Below are positions 35,021 through 44,503 of a stretch of DNA of 64,000 nt, one piece after another. Below the pieces are notes generated by a model, which saw only the letters and a program-made list of their open reading frames with translations, ran no database searches and was not told where the DNA came from. A program made the translations under genes and the position numbers. Source of the DNA: Microbacterium sp. (GTDB lineage: Bacteria; Actinomycetota; Actinomycetes; Actinomycetales; Microbacteriaceae); assembly GCA_013823625.1 (NCBI GenBank), contig PNMM01000001.1, positions 434,001 through 498,000 of the forward strand, read 5' to 3'. Position 1 is the first letter of the stretch; the number at the start of each line of letters is the position of its first letter.

Positions 35021-35506
35021 ATGCGCATCCACGTGGCAACCGATCACGCCGGCCTCGAGTTCAGCCAGACGGTGCGTGAGCACGTCGCCGCGCAGGGGCA
35101 CGAAGTGCACGATCACGGGCCGCAGGTCTACGACGCGCTTGACGACTACCCGAGCTTTTGCATCAACGCCGCCCGCGCGGTCGCGCGGGATCAGGCCGCG
35201 GGCATCGAGGCGCTGGGCATCGTCTTTGGCGGCTCGGGCAATGGTGAGCAGATTGCGGCCAACAAGGTGCAGGGCATCCGTGCCGCCCTCGTCTGGAGCG
35301 ACGCGACCGCGCAGCTCGCGCGTGAACACAACGACGCCAATGTCATCGCTATCGGGGCGCGCCAGCACTCGGTCGACGAAGCCCTGCGGTTTATCGACCT
35401 CTTCATCAGCACGCCGTTTCCGGGCGACGAACGCCACGTGCGGCGCATCGCACAGCTCGCCGAGTACGAAACCACCGGCACGATCGCCGGGCACGAGATC
35501 GTCTAG
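35021..35506 (+). CDS. rpiB: Ribose-5-phosphate isomerase B
   Basis: A 161-residue RpiB/LacAB-fold isomerase that interconverts ribose 5-phosphate and ribulose 5-phosphate in the pentose phosphate pathway. HVATDHAGLEF starts the phosphate site, and FGGSGNGEQIAANKVQGIRAALVW is the active-site loop of the mycobacterial type, in which a Glu in NGEQ replaces the Cys base of E. coli RpiB. The Nei-type glycosylase gene follows three bases after the stop, so the two are co-transcribed. Confidence 0.93.
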   Translation: MRIHVATDHAGLEFSQTVREHVAAQGHEVHDHGPQVYDALDDYPSFCINAARAVARDQAAGIEALGIVFGGSGNGEQIAANKVQGIRAALVWSDATAQLAREHNDANVIAIGARQHSVDEALRFIDLFISTPFPGDERHVRRIAQLAEYETTGTIAGHEIV

Positions 35507-35508
35507 CG

Positions 35509-36525
35509 GTGCCCGAGGGCCATTCGGTTCATCGCATCGCGCGGCAGTTTGCGCGGCACTTCGTCGGCTCGGCGATCATCGCGAGCTCGCCCCAGGGCCG
35601 CTTCGCTGAGGGTGCCGCGCTGCTGAACGGTCGCACGATGACCGACTCCAAGGCCGTCGGCAAGCAGATGTTTCTCGAGTTCGATCACGCCCTCTGGCTG
35701 CGCGTGCACCTCGGCATCTATGGCGCGTGGGATTTCGCTGGCTCGGTCGCTCAAGACGCCACCCAACGCTCGGCGGGCGGCCGCATGGGCCAGACAAACA
35801 TGAGCGGCACCGACCCGGATGCGGCGACGGATGCTCGCTCAACTGTCGTCGGCGAACACGAGGCATCCCTCTCGTCGATCGGGGCTCCGCGGCGCACGCG
35901 CTTGCGCATGGCCGAGGCCGAGAGCGAGAGCGCCATCGACGATGCGGCGCTCGAGGGCTTTCCGCCCGAGCCCGTGGGTCAAGTGCGCGTGCGGTTGCTC
36001 ACCGAGCGCGCGGTCGCTGACCTGCGCGGGCCGACCGCGTGCGAGGTGCTCGACGCGGCGGCGGTGCAGAGCGTCATCGACGCGCTCGGCCCTGACCCGC
36101 TCGTCGATGACGCCGACGTGGGGGAGGAGCGCATGCTCGCGCGCATCCGGGGCCGGCGCGTACCGATCGGGCTGCTGCTCATGGACCAGTCGGTCGTGAG
36201 CGGAATCGGCAATGTGTATCGCGCTGAGCTGTTGTTTCGCGCGCGCCTCGACCCGCACACGACCGGGGCCGCGCTGCCCGACGACGTCATTCGTGCGCTC
36301 TGGCGTGACTGGGTGTACCTGTTGGGCCTTGGCGTGGAGACCGGCCAGATGCTCACGATGGATGGCCTCGACGAAGACGGCCAGCGTGCGGCGCTGCGCA
36401 ACCGGGCTGATCGCCACTGGGTCTACAAGCGCGAGGGCTTGCCGTGCCGCATCTGCCACACGAACATTGCTCTCGAGGTCGCCGCGGGCCGCAAGCTCTA
36501 TTGGTGCCCGAGTTGCCAGCAATAA
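35509..36525 (+). CDS. Fpg/Nei-family DNA glycosylase
   Basis: A 338-residue endonuclease VIII-like base-excision enzyme. The processed N-terminus PEGHSVHR supplies catalytic Pro2 and Glu3. The helix-two-turn-helix is DQSVVSGIGNVYRAELLF, and the zinc finger is the CRIC and CPSC pairs at the C-terminus. It removes oxidised bases and cuts the abasic strand. Compared with E. coli Nei (263 residues) it carries an insertion of about 60 residues (85-145) rich in Ala, Asp and Thr. GTG start three bases after rpiB. Confidence 0.9.
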   Translation: MPEGHSVHRIARQFARHFVGSAIIASSPQGRFAEGAALLNGRTMTDSKAVGKQMFLEFDHALWLRVHLGIYGAWDFAGSVAQDATQRSAGGRMGQTNMSGTDPDAATDARSTVVGEHEASLSSIGAPRRTRLRMAEAESESAIDDAALEGFPPEPVGQVRVRLLTERAVADLRGPTACEVLDAAAVQSVIDALGPDPLVDDADVGEERMLARIRGRRVPIGLLLMDQSVVSGIGNVYRAELLFRARLDPHTTGAALPDDVIRALWRDWVYLLGLGVETGQMLTMDGLDEDGQRAALRNRADRHWVYKREGLPCRICHTNIALEVAAGRKLYWCPSCQQ

Positions 36526-36538
36526 GAGAGGTCACCCC

Positions 36539-37174
36539 ATGAGGCACACGCCGCACTACCTGCTGCTCGACCACGACGAGATTCGCCGACTCATCCGCGA
36601 GAACCCCTGGGTGACGATCGTGTCGAGCCCGCCCGGCGGTGGCATCGTGGCCTCGCACTATGCCTTCTTGCTCGACGAGGCCGCGTCGACGGGTGACGAA
36701 ATCGTGCTCGTGGGCCACGTGGGCCGCCCCGACGAGCAAGCCCACGAGCTGGGGCAGCACGAAGTGCTGCTCATCGTGCAAGGCCCGCACGGCTACATTT
36801 CGCCCAGTTGGTATGACGAGGGCGACATCATTCCCACGTGGAATCACGTCACGGCGCACCTCTACGGCACGCCCGAGATTCTCAGCGACGAGCACAACCT
36901 CGAGGCGCTCGCGCACCTCACCGACCACTTCGAGCAGCACGTCGCCGAGCCGCGAGGCTTGCACCTCGACCCGGAGTACTCTCGACGTGTAGCTCGAGGC
37001 ACGGTCGGCGTTCGGGTGCGAGTGACGCGCATCGATGCCCGCGCCAAGCTCAGCCAGAACAAGACACCCGAGGTGATCGAGAACATCGTCGCCGAACTCG
37101 AGGGTGACGGGCCTTACAGCCACCCCGGCTTGGCCCGCGAGATGAGGAGACACCATGACGCGCGCGATTCGTAA
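36539..37174 (+). CDS. FMN-binding negative transcriptional regulator-like, PaiB family
   Basis: A 211-residue split-barrel flavin-binding-fold protein. MRHTPHYLLLDHDEIRRLIRENPW, IVASHYAFLLDEA and SPSWYDEGDIIPTWNHVTAHLYG are characteristic of PaiB/FMN-binding proteins, and LSQNKTPEVIENIVAELEGDG ends the fold. B. subtilis PaiB was described as a negative regulator of sporulation and protease genes, but many members are probably enzymes or flavin-binding proteins. It follows the glycosylase gene by 13 bases and overlaps the amidohydrolase gene by 20. Confidence 0.85.
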   Translation: MRHTPHYLLLDHDEIRRLIRENPWVTIVSSPPGGGIVASHYAFLLDEAASTGDEIVLVGHVGRPDEQAHELGQHEVLLIVQGPHGYISPSWYDEGDIIPTWNHVTAHLYGTPEILSDEHNLEALAHLTDHFEQHVAEPRGLHLDPEYSRRVARGTVGVRVRVTRIDARAKLSQNKTPEVIENIVAELEGDGPYSHPGLAREMRRHHDARDS

Positions 37175-38642
37175 CGCACGCCCGCTCGGCGGCCATGACC
37201 CCATCGATCTGCTCATCGACGACGGCGTCATCGTCGGCATCACCCCCGCGGGAACCGCCCCCGCCGCACTCGACGACATCGACCTCGAGGGCCGCTTCAT
37301 CATGCCCGGCCTGTGGGACGAACACGTGCACCTCACGCAGTGGGCGCAACACCGCCGCCGCATTGACCTGTCGTCGGCCGAGAGTGCCGCCGAAGCCGTG
37401 GCGATCGTGCGCTCGGCCATCGCTCGCGGTGAGGCGCGCGATTCTGTTGTCGTCGGCGTGGGGTTCCGTGACGGACTGTGGCCGGATGCGCCCGCCGCCG
37501 CCCTGCTCGACACTGTCGCGAGCGACCGCCCCATCGTGCTCGTGAGCGCCGACGTGCACTGCGTGTGGCTCAACAGCGCCGCCCTCGTGCACTTCGCCGT
37601 CGAGCCTTCGGCCGGCGCCGACGGCGATGGCGTCTTGCGCGAAGACGCGGCCTTTGCCATCACGGCTCGCCTCGATAGCGCGCCCGACGCCGAGCTCGAT
37701 ACCTGGGTTGCCGAGGCCGCGGCCGAAGCAGCGGCCCGCGGAGTCGTGGGCGTCGTTGACCTCGAGATGCGCTGGAACCGCGACGACTGGCTGCGCCGCG
37801 TCGCGAGCGGCTTCGATGCCCTGCGCGTCGAATTCGGCGTCTACCCACAGCACCTCGACCGCGCCATCGCGCTCGGCATGCGCTCGGGCCAGCACCTCGC
37901 GGGCACCGTCACCGTTGGCCCGCTCAAGGTCATCACCGACGGCTCGCTCAACACGCGCACGGCCTATTGTTGCGACCCGTATCCGGATGCTCCCGCCGAG
38001 GCCTACGGCCGCCTCAACGTGCCCCCTTGCGACTTGCACCCTTTGCTCGCCCGCGGCATCGAGGCAGGCTTCGAGCCGGCCGTGCACGCGATCGGTGATG
38101 GCGCCAACCGTTTGGCTCTCGACGTGTTTGCCAAGCTCGGCCGCGGCGGACGCATCGAGCACGCGCAACTCGTGCACGACAGTGACTTCGCCCGATTCGC
38201 GTCGCTCGGGGTCACCGCGAGCGTGCAGCCGGAGCACGCCGTCGACGACCGCGATGTTGCCGAGCGCTACTGGCCGGGCCGCACGCGCCGGGCCTTTGCG
38301 CTGCGCTCGTTCCTCGACGCCGGCGCCCACATCGTGCTGGGCTCTGACGCGCCCGTCGCGCCGCTCGACCCGTGGATCGCGATCGCGGCGGCGACGAGTC
38401 GCACGCGCGACGGCCGACCGGCCTTCCACCCCGAGCAGTGCCTCACGGTGGTCGAAGCCCTCGCGGCGTCGACGCGCTCGCTCGTGGCGCTCGGTGAGCC
38501 CGCGGATCTGGTTGCTCTCGACGTCGACCCGCTTGCCGTGAGTGCCGATAAGCTGCGCTCGATGCCCGTCGCGCTCACGATGCTCGGGGGCACCGTGACG
38601 CACGCGGCGCCCGCGCTGGGCGCCGTGTTCGCGGCGCGCTAA
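37155..38642 (+). CDS. Amidohydrolase-family protein (YtcJ-like)
   Basis: A 495-residue metal-dependent hydrolase of the amidohydrolase superfamily. Metal ligands appear as DEHVHL (HxH), the later His in VHAIGDGAN, and the Asp in LGSDAPVAPLDPW; QPEHAVDD also fits the family. Two domains are seen: a small beta-sandwich from both ends (residues 1-50 and 430-495) and the barrel between. YtcJ-like enzymes hydrolyse amide or related bonds; the substrate is unknown. It overlaps the preceding gene by 20 bases, so rpiB to here reads as one plus-strand run. Confidence 0.85.
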   Translation: MTRAIRNARPLGGHDPIDLLIDDGVIVGITPAGTAPAALDDIDLEGRFIMPGLWDEHVHLTQWAQHRRRIDLSSAESAAEAVAIVRSAIARGEARDSVVVGVGFRDGLWPDAPAAALLDTVASDRPIVLVSADVHCVWLNSAALVHFAVEPSAGADGDGVLREDAAFAITARLDSAPDAELDTWVAEAAAEAAARGVVGVVDLEMRWNRDDWLRRVASGFDALRVEFGVYPQHLDRAIALGMRSGQHLAGTVTVGPLKVITDGSLNTRTAYCCDPYPDAPAEAYGRLNVPPCDLHPLLARGIEAGFEPAVHAIGDGANRLALDVFAKLGRGGRIEHAQLVHDSDFARFASLGVTASVQPEHAVDDRDVAERYWPGRTRRAFALRSFLDAGAHIVLGSDAPVAPLDPWIAIAAATSRTRDGRPAFHPEQCLTVVEALAASTRSLVALGEPADLVALDVDPLAVSADKLRSMPVALTMLGGTVTHAAPALGAVFAAR

Positions 38643-38652
38643 CTGCTTCGAC

Positions 38653-41600
38653 TTACCGCAACTGCGAGATGCGCGTCGCGATGTCGCGCGCGTTCTGCAT
38701 GCGCCGCTCAAAGCGTGCGGCAATCACGATGATGATGACGCCTGCGAGTCCGAGCCACAGCCACCACTCGACCGACTCACCTACGAGCGTCAGCAGCGGC
38801 CACGACTGCACCAGCAAGTGAATGAGCAGGGCGATACCGCCGAGCACGAACGGTGCTTGCAGGCGCCGCACGAGGCCGATGACAAACACGGCCGCAGCGA
38901 CCACGCCAATGGCGACGGCACGCCAGAGCGGTTCGCCCACGGCGTCGATCGCGAGCAGCGAGGGGGCCAACAGCGCGACGAGGCCGGGTGCGAGCCACAG
39001 CCAACTGCGGGCCTTCTCGACCGTGGCGAGGTGCAGGGTTCCGACGGCGAGCAGGGCAATCGCGAGCGGAACGCTCACGAGTTCGACCGGGTCCACTGCC
39101 CCCGCGAGGCCGAGCACTCCCGCGCCGAGGGCCCCCGAGCCGAGCGCGCCGGCCGTGGCAATGCTGCGCAGGCGGCCTTCGCCGAGCATCCACGCGGCGA
39201 CGCCGACGGCGCTCAACACGAGCACGACGAGCACGGCGCGCACGAGCGAGCCGCGATCGAGCGGTTGGCCACCCGCGGCCGCGAGTAAGTCGAACGTCTG
39301 GGTTGCCGCGAGCACGATGAGAGCACCCACGCCGCTCAGCACAAGCGCGCTGCTCAGTCGGGGCAGCGCGGCATCGAGCCGCTGCTCGGCAAGCAAGGGA
39401 ACGATCGCGAGCGCGAGCGCCACAGCCGCGACGACGATCGCGCGGGTGGCCGCGAGTTGACCGTCGTCGGCGGCGTGCAGTCCGCTCAGTGCGGCAGAGG
39501 GCAGCAGGGCAACGAGCAAGGCTGCGGCCGTGAGGGGAGCGGCCGAGGCCGACCCCGGCTGCGAGCGTCGTCGCGCGAGCAGGCTGCTGGCTGCCACGAC
39601 GAGCAGCATCGCGCCCGCGAGCGGTAGCACATAGAGCTCGGCGGTCGTTTCGCCGGTGTCGGCGAGCCGCATCCACAGGGCAATCGTCGCGATGGCGAGG
39701 GCGACCCAGCCGATGAAGCGGCGGGGCGAGCGCGAGCCGATGAGGCCGTCGCGGCTCGTCGCGATGACGAGTACGAGCACGGCGAGAACCAGCACGGGCA
39801 GCCAGGGAAGCCCCGAATCGGGGTCGCGACTCAGGCCACTGATGAGCACGGCGAGGCTCGCGATGACGGCCGCGACATCGCCCGCGGCGCGATCAAGCGC
39901 GCCATCACTGAAGGTCGAGCGCAGCGTGCGGGCTCGCGATGACACCTCGCCGGCGCCTCCGTGAACGAGCAGGCCGATGATCGCGACGACCACGAGCGCG
40001 CCAACGGATGCTGCTGCCGCCAGGCTCGGCGACACCGAAAGCGGCGCGCTCTCAAGCCCGAGCAGCACGGCGCGAGCCACCACGAAGGGCAGCAGCACGC
40101 GGGCCACGCGCCGCTCGACGGAGCGATCGGCGCGCGCACGGCTCAGCGTGATCACGAGGCACAGGGCGACCGCCCCGAGGCCCAGGGTGAGGGCTCCGTC
40201 GAGGCTCGCCGCGCCGGGGAAGAACGCGGCAATGACGGCCGCGAGCGTTGCGACCGCGCCGACGACCTGACGTTCGAGGGCGGCGAGGCCTCCCACTTGA
40301 CTGCTCGCGATGAGCACGGCGGCCGCAAGAATCACGGCGCTCGCGGCGCTCAAGCCGAGCCCGGGCAGGGCCACGCTGAGGTCGCCCGCGAGCTCGGGCA
40401 TTGAGCCGAGCACGAGTGCCGCCGCGAGGCCCATGAATCCCGCGCGCAGCGGCACGAGGGCGGTGGTGGGGCGAGCAATCGCGATGGTCACGAGGGCCAC
40501 GATGAGCCCCAGAGCCCAGCCGTGCGGTACCGCCCAGCCCGTGACGAAGGCGCCGAGCGCCGCGCCCGTGCTGAGCGGGATGCACAGGGCGACGAGGGCG
40601 CGGCGAGCATCCGTCGACGACACGCGGTTCGCGAGCAGCAGACCCACGGCCGCGCCCACCGCGAGGAGGGCAAATGCGAGCATGACGAGCCACCACGCGG
40701 GCAGCAGGGGAACCGCGGCGACCGCGACCATTCCACCCATGAGCGTGAGCGCCCGAGCGCGACGCACAAGCACTCTCAGGGTTGCCCAACTCAGGGCCGT
40801 GATGCCGAGCGCGAGGGCGAGCGATGCGATGGCGGCGATCGTGGTCGGCTCACCCGAGGTGACGGCGTCGGTGATGTCGAGCGGAATGATCTGAAGGCCG
40901 CGGGTGCCGGCTTCGACGAAGGCGGCGATGCCCACGATCGCGGCGAGGCCTGCGGCAATGGCGGCGAGGCCCGCCGCCGTAAACGTGGCCGACGCGGCTG
41001 AAGTGCGCACCGGTGCGTCGGCGGCAACACGCCGCCAGGCCTGTTCGGCGAGCACGGCCACGATCGTCGCCGCGATGAGGGGAGCGCTCACGACGAGTCG
41101 GTCTTGATCGAACCGTGCGGCCGAGATGACCGCGCCGATGACGGCGGCCACCGCGGCGCCGGCCCCGATCGCGCCGAGGGCGAGCGTGTCGAGAGCGCGG
41201 CGTGAGCCGGCCTCACGCGCGCGGCGCACCTCGGGCGCGAAGGTCACGAGGTGCAGGGCTGCCGCGGCCGCGAGCACGACGCCCGCGATGACCGGTGAGT
41301 AGCGCGATGGCGGGTCAAGGTCGAACAGGCCGAGCACCGCGACCATTGCCGCGACGGCGCCCGCGCTGTGCGCAACAATGAGGGCGCCGCGTCGGGCCGC
41401 CGAGCGCGAGACGGGCACGATCCACCACGAGAGAGCAGCGGCCGCGAGGCCCGCGATGCCTCCGGCGACGCCAGCGGTTCCCTCGAGCTGGGGCAGCAGT
41501 TCGGGCACGAGGTAGCCCGTCGTGAGGGCGGCGCCGATCGGCAACAGGCCTGCGCCCACCACCGCGGGAATCGCGAGCGACGACGTGCGCGACCACAGGG

Positions 41601-42318
41601 CCGCGGTCGCCCCCACGATGAGCAGGGCTGCACCCCAATAGATGGTCTCGTTCGTGGCGCCCAAGCCGCTGGGGTCGTTGAGGCGCAGAGCCCACGCGTC
41701 GAGCACGAGCATGACCGTGCCCAAGGCGGCGATGCCCTCGGCGGTCGACGTGAGCCCGCGACGACCGAGCATGCCCGCCGCGATCATCGTCGCGAGCGTG
41801 CCGCCCACCATGATCGCCATGCGCACGCTGCTGCCGAAGGTCACGAAGGCGTAGACCAGGCCAAAGACCGCAAACACCGACAGCAGGCTGATGCCCACGA
41901 CGATGAGCGAGATCTGGATGCCCGAGCGGCGCGGCCCGGCACTGGGCGCACCCTCGGCCGGGGTGTGGAGCGGCGCGGCCACGGTGTCGGCGGGCGTCGC
42001 GAGCTGCGCGGCCGTGGCGGCGGGCTGCGCGGCCGGGGCCGGAGCGGCGGCTGGCGCCGAGACGGCCGCAGCCGCGGTGTCGCGGCGAATGCGGCCGATG
42101 ATATCGAGGCGAGCATCCAGAGCATCGGCGATGTCGGCAGAGGCACTGGCCAGGTCGGCGGCCTCGGGGTGCCGCAAGTCGAGGCCGCAGCTCGTGCAGA
42201 CAACGGAGGTCAGCGGCGTGAAGCATGCCGGGCAAATGCTGGTCGACCGCAGCTCGGCCGCCGAACGCGGAAAGAGAACGCGGCCTGCCCAGGCGCGATC
42301 GGGGGTGGAATCGCTCAT
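38653..42318 (-). CDS. Giant multi-spanning membrane protein, SCO7613 C-terminal type
   Basis: A 1221-residue protein with more than 25 predicted transmembrane helices. The first 50 residues hold a zinc ribbon (Cys29, Cys32, Cys41, Cys44: CPACFTPL and CTSCGLDL), then an Ala/Pro-rich linker, then continuous helices to a short cytoplasmic end QNARDIATRISQLR. This is the plan of actinobacterial SCO7613-C-terminal-domain membrane proteins, whose function is unknown; a membrane enzyme or polymer transporter is possible. The ATG at 42318 is chosen because TAACGT lies six bases upstream; a GTG two codons earlier is also in frame. Confidence 0.82.
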   Translation of the reverse strand: MSDSTPDRAWAGRVLFPRSAAELRSTSICPACFTPLTSVVCTSCGLDLRHPEAADLASASADIADALDARLDIIGRIRRDTAAAAVSAPAAAPAPAAQPAATAAQLATPADTVAAPLHTPAEGAPSAGPRRSGIQISLIVVGISLLSVFAVFGLVYAFVTFGSSVRMAIMVGGTLATMIAAGMLGRRGLTSTAEGIAALGTVMLVLDAWALRLNDPSGLGATNETIYWGAALLIVGATAALWSRTSSLAIPAVVGAGLLPIGAALTTGYLVPELLPQLEGTAGVAGGIAGLAAAALSWWIVPVSRSAARRGALIVAHSAGAVAAMVAVLGLFDLDPPSRYSPVIAGVVLAAAAALHLVTFAPEVRRAREAGSRRALDTLALGAIGAGAAVAAVIGAVISAARFDQDRLVVSAPLIAATIVAVLAEQAWRRVAADAPVRTSAASATFTAAGLAAIAAGLAAIVGIAAFVEAGTRGLQIIPLDITDAVTSGEPTTIAAIASLALALGITALSWATLRVLVRRARALTLMGGMVAVAAVPLLPAWWLVMLAFALLAVGAAVGLLLANRVSSTDARRALVALCIPLSTGAALGAFVTGWAVPHGWALGLIVALVTIAIARPTTALVPLRAGFMGLAAALVLGSMPELAGDLSVALPGLGLSAASAVILAAAVLIASSQVGGLAALERQVVGAVATLAAVIAAFFPGAASLDGALTLGLGAVALCLVITLSRARADRSVERRVARVLLPFVVARAVLLGLESAPLSVSPSLAAAASVGALVVVAIIGLLVHGGAGEVSSRARTLRSTFSDGALDRAAGDVAAVIASLAVLISGLSRDPDSGLPWLPVLVLAVLVLVIATSRDGLIGSRSPRRFIGWVALAIATIALWMRLADTGETTAELYVLPLAGAMLLVVAASSLLARRRSQPGSASAAPLTAAALLVALLPSAALSGLHAADDGQLAATRAIVVAAVALALAIVPLLAEQRLDAALPRLSSALVLSGVGALIVLAATQTFDLLAAAGGQPLDRGSLVRAVLVVLVLSAVGVAAWMLGEGRLRSIATAGALGSGALGAGVLGLAGAVDPVELVSVPLAIALLAVGTLHLATVEKARSWLWLAPGLVALLAPSLLAIDAVGEPLWRAVAIGVVAAAVFVIGLVRRLQAPFVLGGIALLIHLLVQSWPLLTLVGESVEWWLWLGLAGVIIIVIAARFERRMQNARDIATRISQLR

Positions 42319-42324
42319 GCGCAC

Positions 42325-42394
42325 ACGTTAGTGCCGTGACGTTCAACACGCGCGAAACGTTGGGATGCGTGTGCATGGCGGTCACCGCCAGACT
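42325..42394. promoter_or_regulatory. Divergent leaderless promoters
   Basis: TAACGT (42330-42325, minus strand) is six bases before the giant membrane protein ATG. CAGACT (42389-42394, plus strand) is six bases before the sigma factor ATG. GTTCAACACGCGCGAAACGT between them is a candidate sigma-dependent site but matches no consensus I can name. Confidence 0.4.
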
Positions 42395-42400
42395 GGAACC

Positions 42401-42934
42401 ATGCCCGAGTCGACCGAGCCCTTCGTTGCCGCCTATACCCAGCACTTGCCCGCCGTGAGCCGCTATTTGGCCCGTCGTGTTGACCGCGCTGACGTTGACG
42501 ACCTCGCCGCCGACGTCTTTGCGATCGCGTGGCGCAAGCGGTCGTCCGTGGCCGAGGGTGAAGAGTTGCCGTGGCTGTACCGCATCGCGTCGTACCAGGT
42601 GGCGAATCACCGCCGCCGACTTGCCGCGCGGGCTTCGGTCATGGGGCTGCTGTCGGTGCCCGACTCGGCGCCCTCGGCCGAGTCGCTCGTGACCGCCGAT
42701 GCCGAGCTCGCGCGGGCGTGGGGCGCCATCGCCCCACGCGACCGCGAAGTGCTCGCGCTCGTCGTGCTCGACGATCTGCCCGTCAGTGATGCCGCTGTGG
42801 CGTTGGGGGTGTCGGCGAATGCCGTGAGCATCCGTTTGCACCGCGCCAAGAAGGCGCTCGCCGCAGCGCTCGGCGCAGGCCTGGCCGAAAACGGTTCGAC
42901 CGATTCTGAAAGATCGACCGCCCCCGCGACATAA
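42401..42934 (+). CDS. ECF-type RNA polymerase sigma factor
   Basis: A 177-residue group IV sigma factor. Region 2 is DVDDLAADVFAIAWRKRSSV with the -10-binding segment ELPWLYRIASYQVANHRRR; region 4 is LVVLDDLPVSDAAVALGVSANAVSIRLHRAKKAL, a helix-turn-helix for the -35 element. The Ala-rich ending is short. It is followed after seven bases by a membrane-anchored protein gene, the usual position of an anti-sigma factor, so it probably answers an envelope signal. Confidence 0.9.
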   Translation: MPESTEPFVAAYTQHLPAVSRYLARRVDRADVDDLAADVFAIAWRKRSSVAEGEELPWLYRIASYQVANHRRRLAARASVMGLLSVPDSAPSAESLVTADAELARAWGAIAPRDREVLALVVLDDLPVSDAAVALGVSANAVSIRLHRAKKALAAALGAGLAENGSTDSERSTAPAT

Positions 42935-42941
42935 ACCAGGT

Positions 42942-44399
42942 ATGAGTGACAACACAGACAACCTGACTGACCGCCTTCGGCGTTCGGCGGGCACGGATGC
43001 TGGTGCCCCCGACCTCTCGCCCGACCTCGTTGCCTCGGCCGCGGGTCGTCGCGCCCCTCGACTCGTCAACCACGGACGCACCACGCGGCTCGCGAGCGCT
43101 TCGCTCGCCGCCGTCGCGGCTGTGGCCGTCGGGTCGCTCGTCGTCGTGAACCCCTTCGCCCCGCGTGCCCCGCTCTTCACGGCGGCCGCGGGCGCGCAGA
43201 GTGTCGCGGCTCCCGGTGGCGCACAGTCGGCCCTTGCCGCAGAAGACGCGAAGATGGCGATCTGGATCAACTACGAGTACGTCGCGGGCGCCGACCTCGG
43301 TACCGACGGCGGCAGTGGCGGGGTCTACGAGCTGCGCCGCATCGGTTCGCCCGAGCAAGTGATCGCCGATTTGGCCGACCAGTTTGGGGTCGACGGCGAT
43401 GTCGCCGAGTCCTCATACTTCGACCCGGCCTACCCGACCTATGTGGTGGGTCCCGAAGACGGGTCAGCACCGTCGATCACCGTCACGTGGACGGGAACCG
43501 GCAACTGGTGGTTCAACAACCCCTCGGCGTACCCGCCCGCGGTGTGCGAGCTCGTGAGCTATGAGACCGAGAACGGCACCGAAGAGTACGAAGAGTGCGT
43601 CACGCCCGAGGTTCCGGCGAGCGAATCGCTCGCGCCGAGCGAGGCTGAAGCCAAGGCGCTCGCCGCTGAGCTCTTCAGCGGACTGGGTCTCGACGTTGAC
43701 GCCGACGACGTGCGCGTGAGCGCCGATCTCTGGCAGACCATGGCAACCGTCAACCTCGTGGTTGATGGCTTTGCCACGGCGATTGACTACAGCGTGGCGT
43801 GGAGCCCGCTCGGCGAGATCGCCTGGGCTTATGGCCACTCGATCGAGGTCATCGACCGCGGCGACTTCGACACCGTCTCACCGACGGCCGCTGTCGACCG
43901 TCTCTCTGACTGGCGCTGGTTCGGCGCCGGCGGGCCGGACTACCAGAGTGGCATGGCCTACCTCGCCGCCGAGGCGGGTCTGGCGCGCAGTTCCGTCGCG
44001 GGTGACGAGTCCGTGTCATCGCCGACGGAGGGCGAGGTTGTCGAGCCTGTCGACCCCACCGACACCGTCGAGCCGGTCGAGCCGACCGAGCCGACCGAGC
44101 CAGTTGAGCCGACCGAGCCCGGCGAAGAGCCGATCGTCGAACCGACCGACGAGCCCATCGTCGACCCCACGATCGAGCCGATGCCGATTATCGAGCCCGA
44201 GACGGTGACCGTCACCGTCGAGTCGTCCGAGCCCACGTTGCTGCTGATGTGGGATGCCGACGGCAACGCCTGGCTCGTGCCGGGGTACGCCATGCAGCAC
44301 CCCGACGGCTTCTGGAACACCATCGTTTCGCTCATCGAGGGCGTCATCGAACTGCCGGCACCCTTCGAGGGCGAGATCGTTCCCTTGCTCGAAGACTGA
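42942..44399 (+). CDS. Membrane-anchored sigma-factor partner (possible anti-sigma) with extracytoplasmic domain
   Basis: A 485-residue single-pass protein. A cytoplasmic part of about 48 residues (DNLTDRLRRSAGTDAGAPDL) precedes one helix (about 50-70, ASASLAAVAAVAVGSLVVV); the rest is outside, including a globular Asp/Tyr/Trp-rich domain and an acidic Pro/Glu/Thr-rich repeat stretch around 365-405 (EPVEPTEPTEPVEPTEP). Position and topology fit a regulator of the sigma factor seven bases upstream, but the HxxxCxxC zinc motif of ZAS anti-sigma factors is absent, so the role is inferred. A perfect 16-bp hairpin terminator follows the stop. Confidence 0.65.
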   Translation: MSDNTDNLTDRLRRSAGTDAGAPDLSPDLVASAAGRRAPRLVNHGRTTRLASASLAAVAAVAVGSLVVVNPFAPRAPLFTAAAGAQSVAAPGGAQSALAAEDAKMAIWINYEYVAGADLGTDGGSGGVYELRRIGSPEQVIADLADQFGVDGDVAESSYFDPAYPTYVVGPEDGSAPSITVTWTGTGNWWFNNPSAYPPAVCELVSYETENGTEEYEECVTPEVPASESLAPSEAEAKALAAELFSGLGLDVDADDVRVSADLWQTMATVNLVVDGFATAIDYSVAWSPLGEIAWAYGHSIEVIDRGDFDTVSPTAAVDRLSDWRWFGAGGPDYQSGMAYLAAEAGLARSSVAGDESVSSPTEGEVVEPVDPTDTVEPVEPTEPTEPVEPTEPGEEPIVEPTDEPIVDPTIEPMPIIEPETVTVTVESSEPTLLLMWDADGNAWLVPGYAMQHPDGFWNTIVSLIEGVIELPAPFEGEIVPLLED

Positions 44400-44412
44400 C
44401 CCCCACGGAATA

Positions 44413-44450
44413 GACAGTGCCCCCGCGAGTTGGGTCGCGGGGGCACTGTC
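44413..44450. terminator. Intrinsic terminator after the sigma operon
   Basis: GACAGTGCCCCCGCGA (44413-44428) and TCGCGGGGGCACTGTC (44435-44450) form a perfect 16-bp stem with loop GTTGGG. It ends the sigma-partner operon. Confidence 0.85.
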
Positions 44451-44503
44451 GTGTGCGCGGCGCCGGCGCCGAGTGGGGACTTCCGACCCTGGCCGGAGTA
44501 ACG

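Noticed and set aside
44041-44170. Repetitive stretch that might be a CRISPR or tandem DNA repeat
   Set aside because: It is the in-frame Pro/Glu/Thr-coding region of the sigma partner; the units are short, codon-based and irregular with no spacers.
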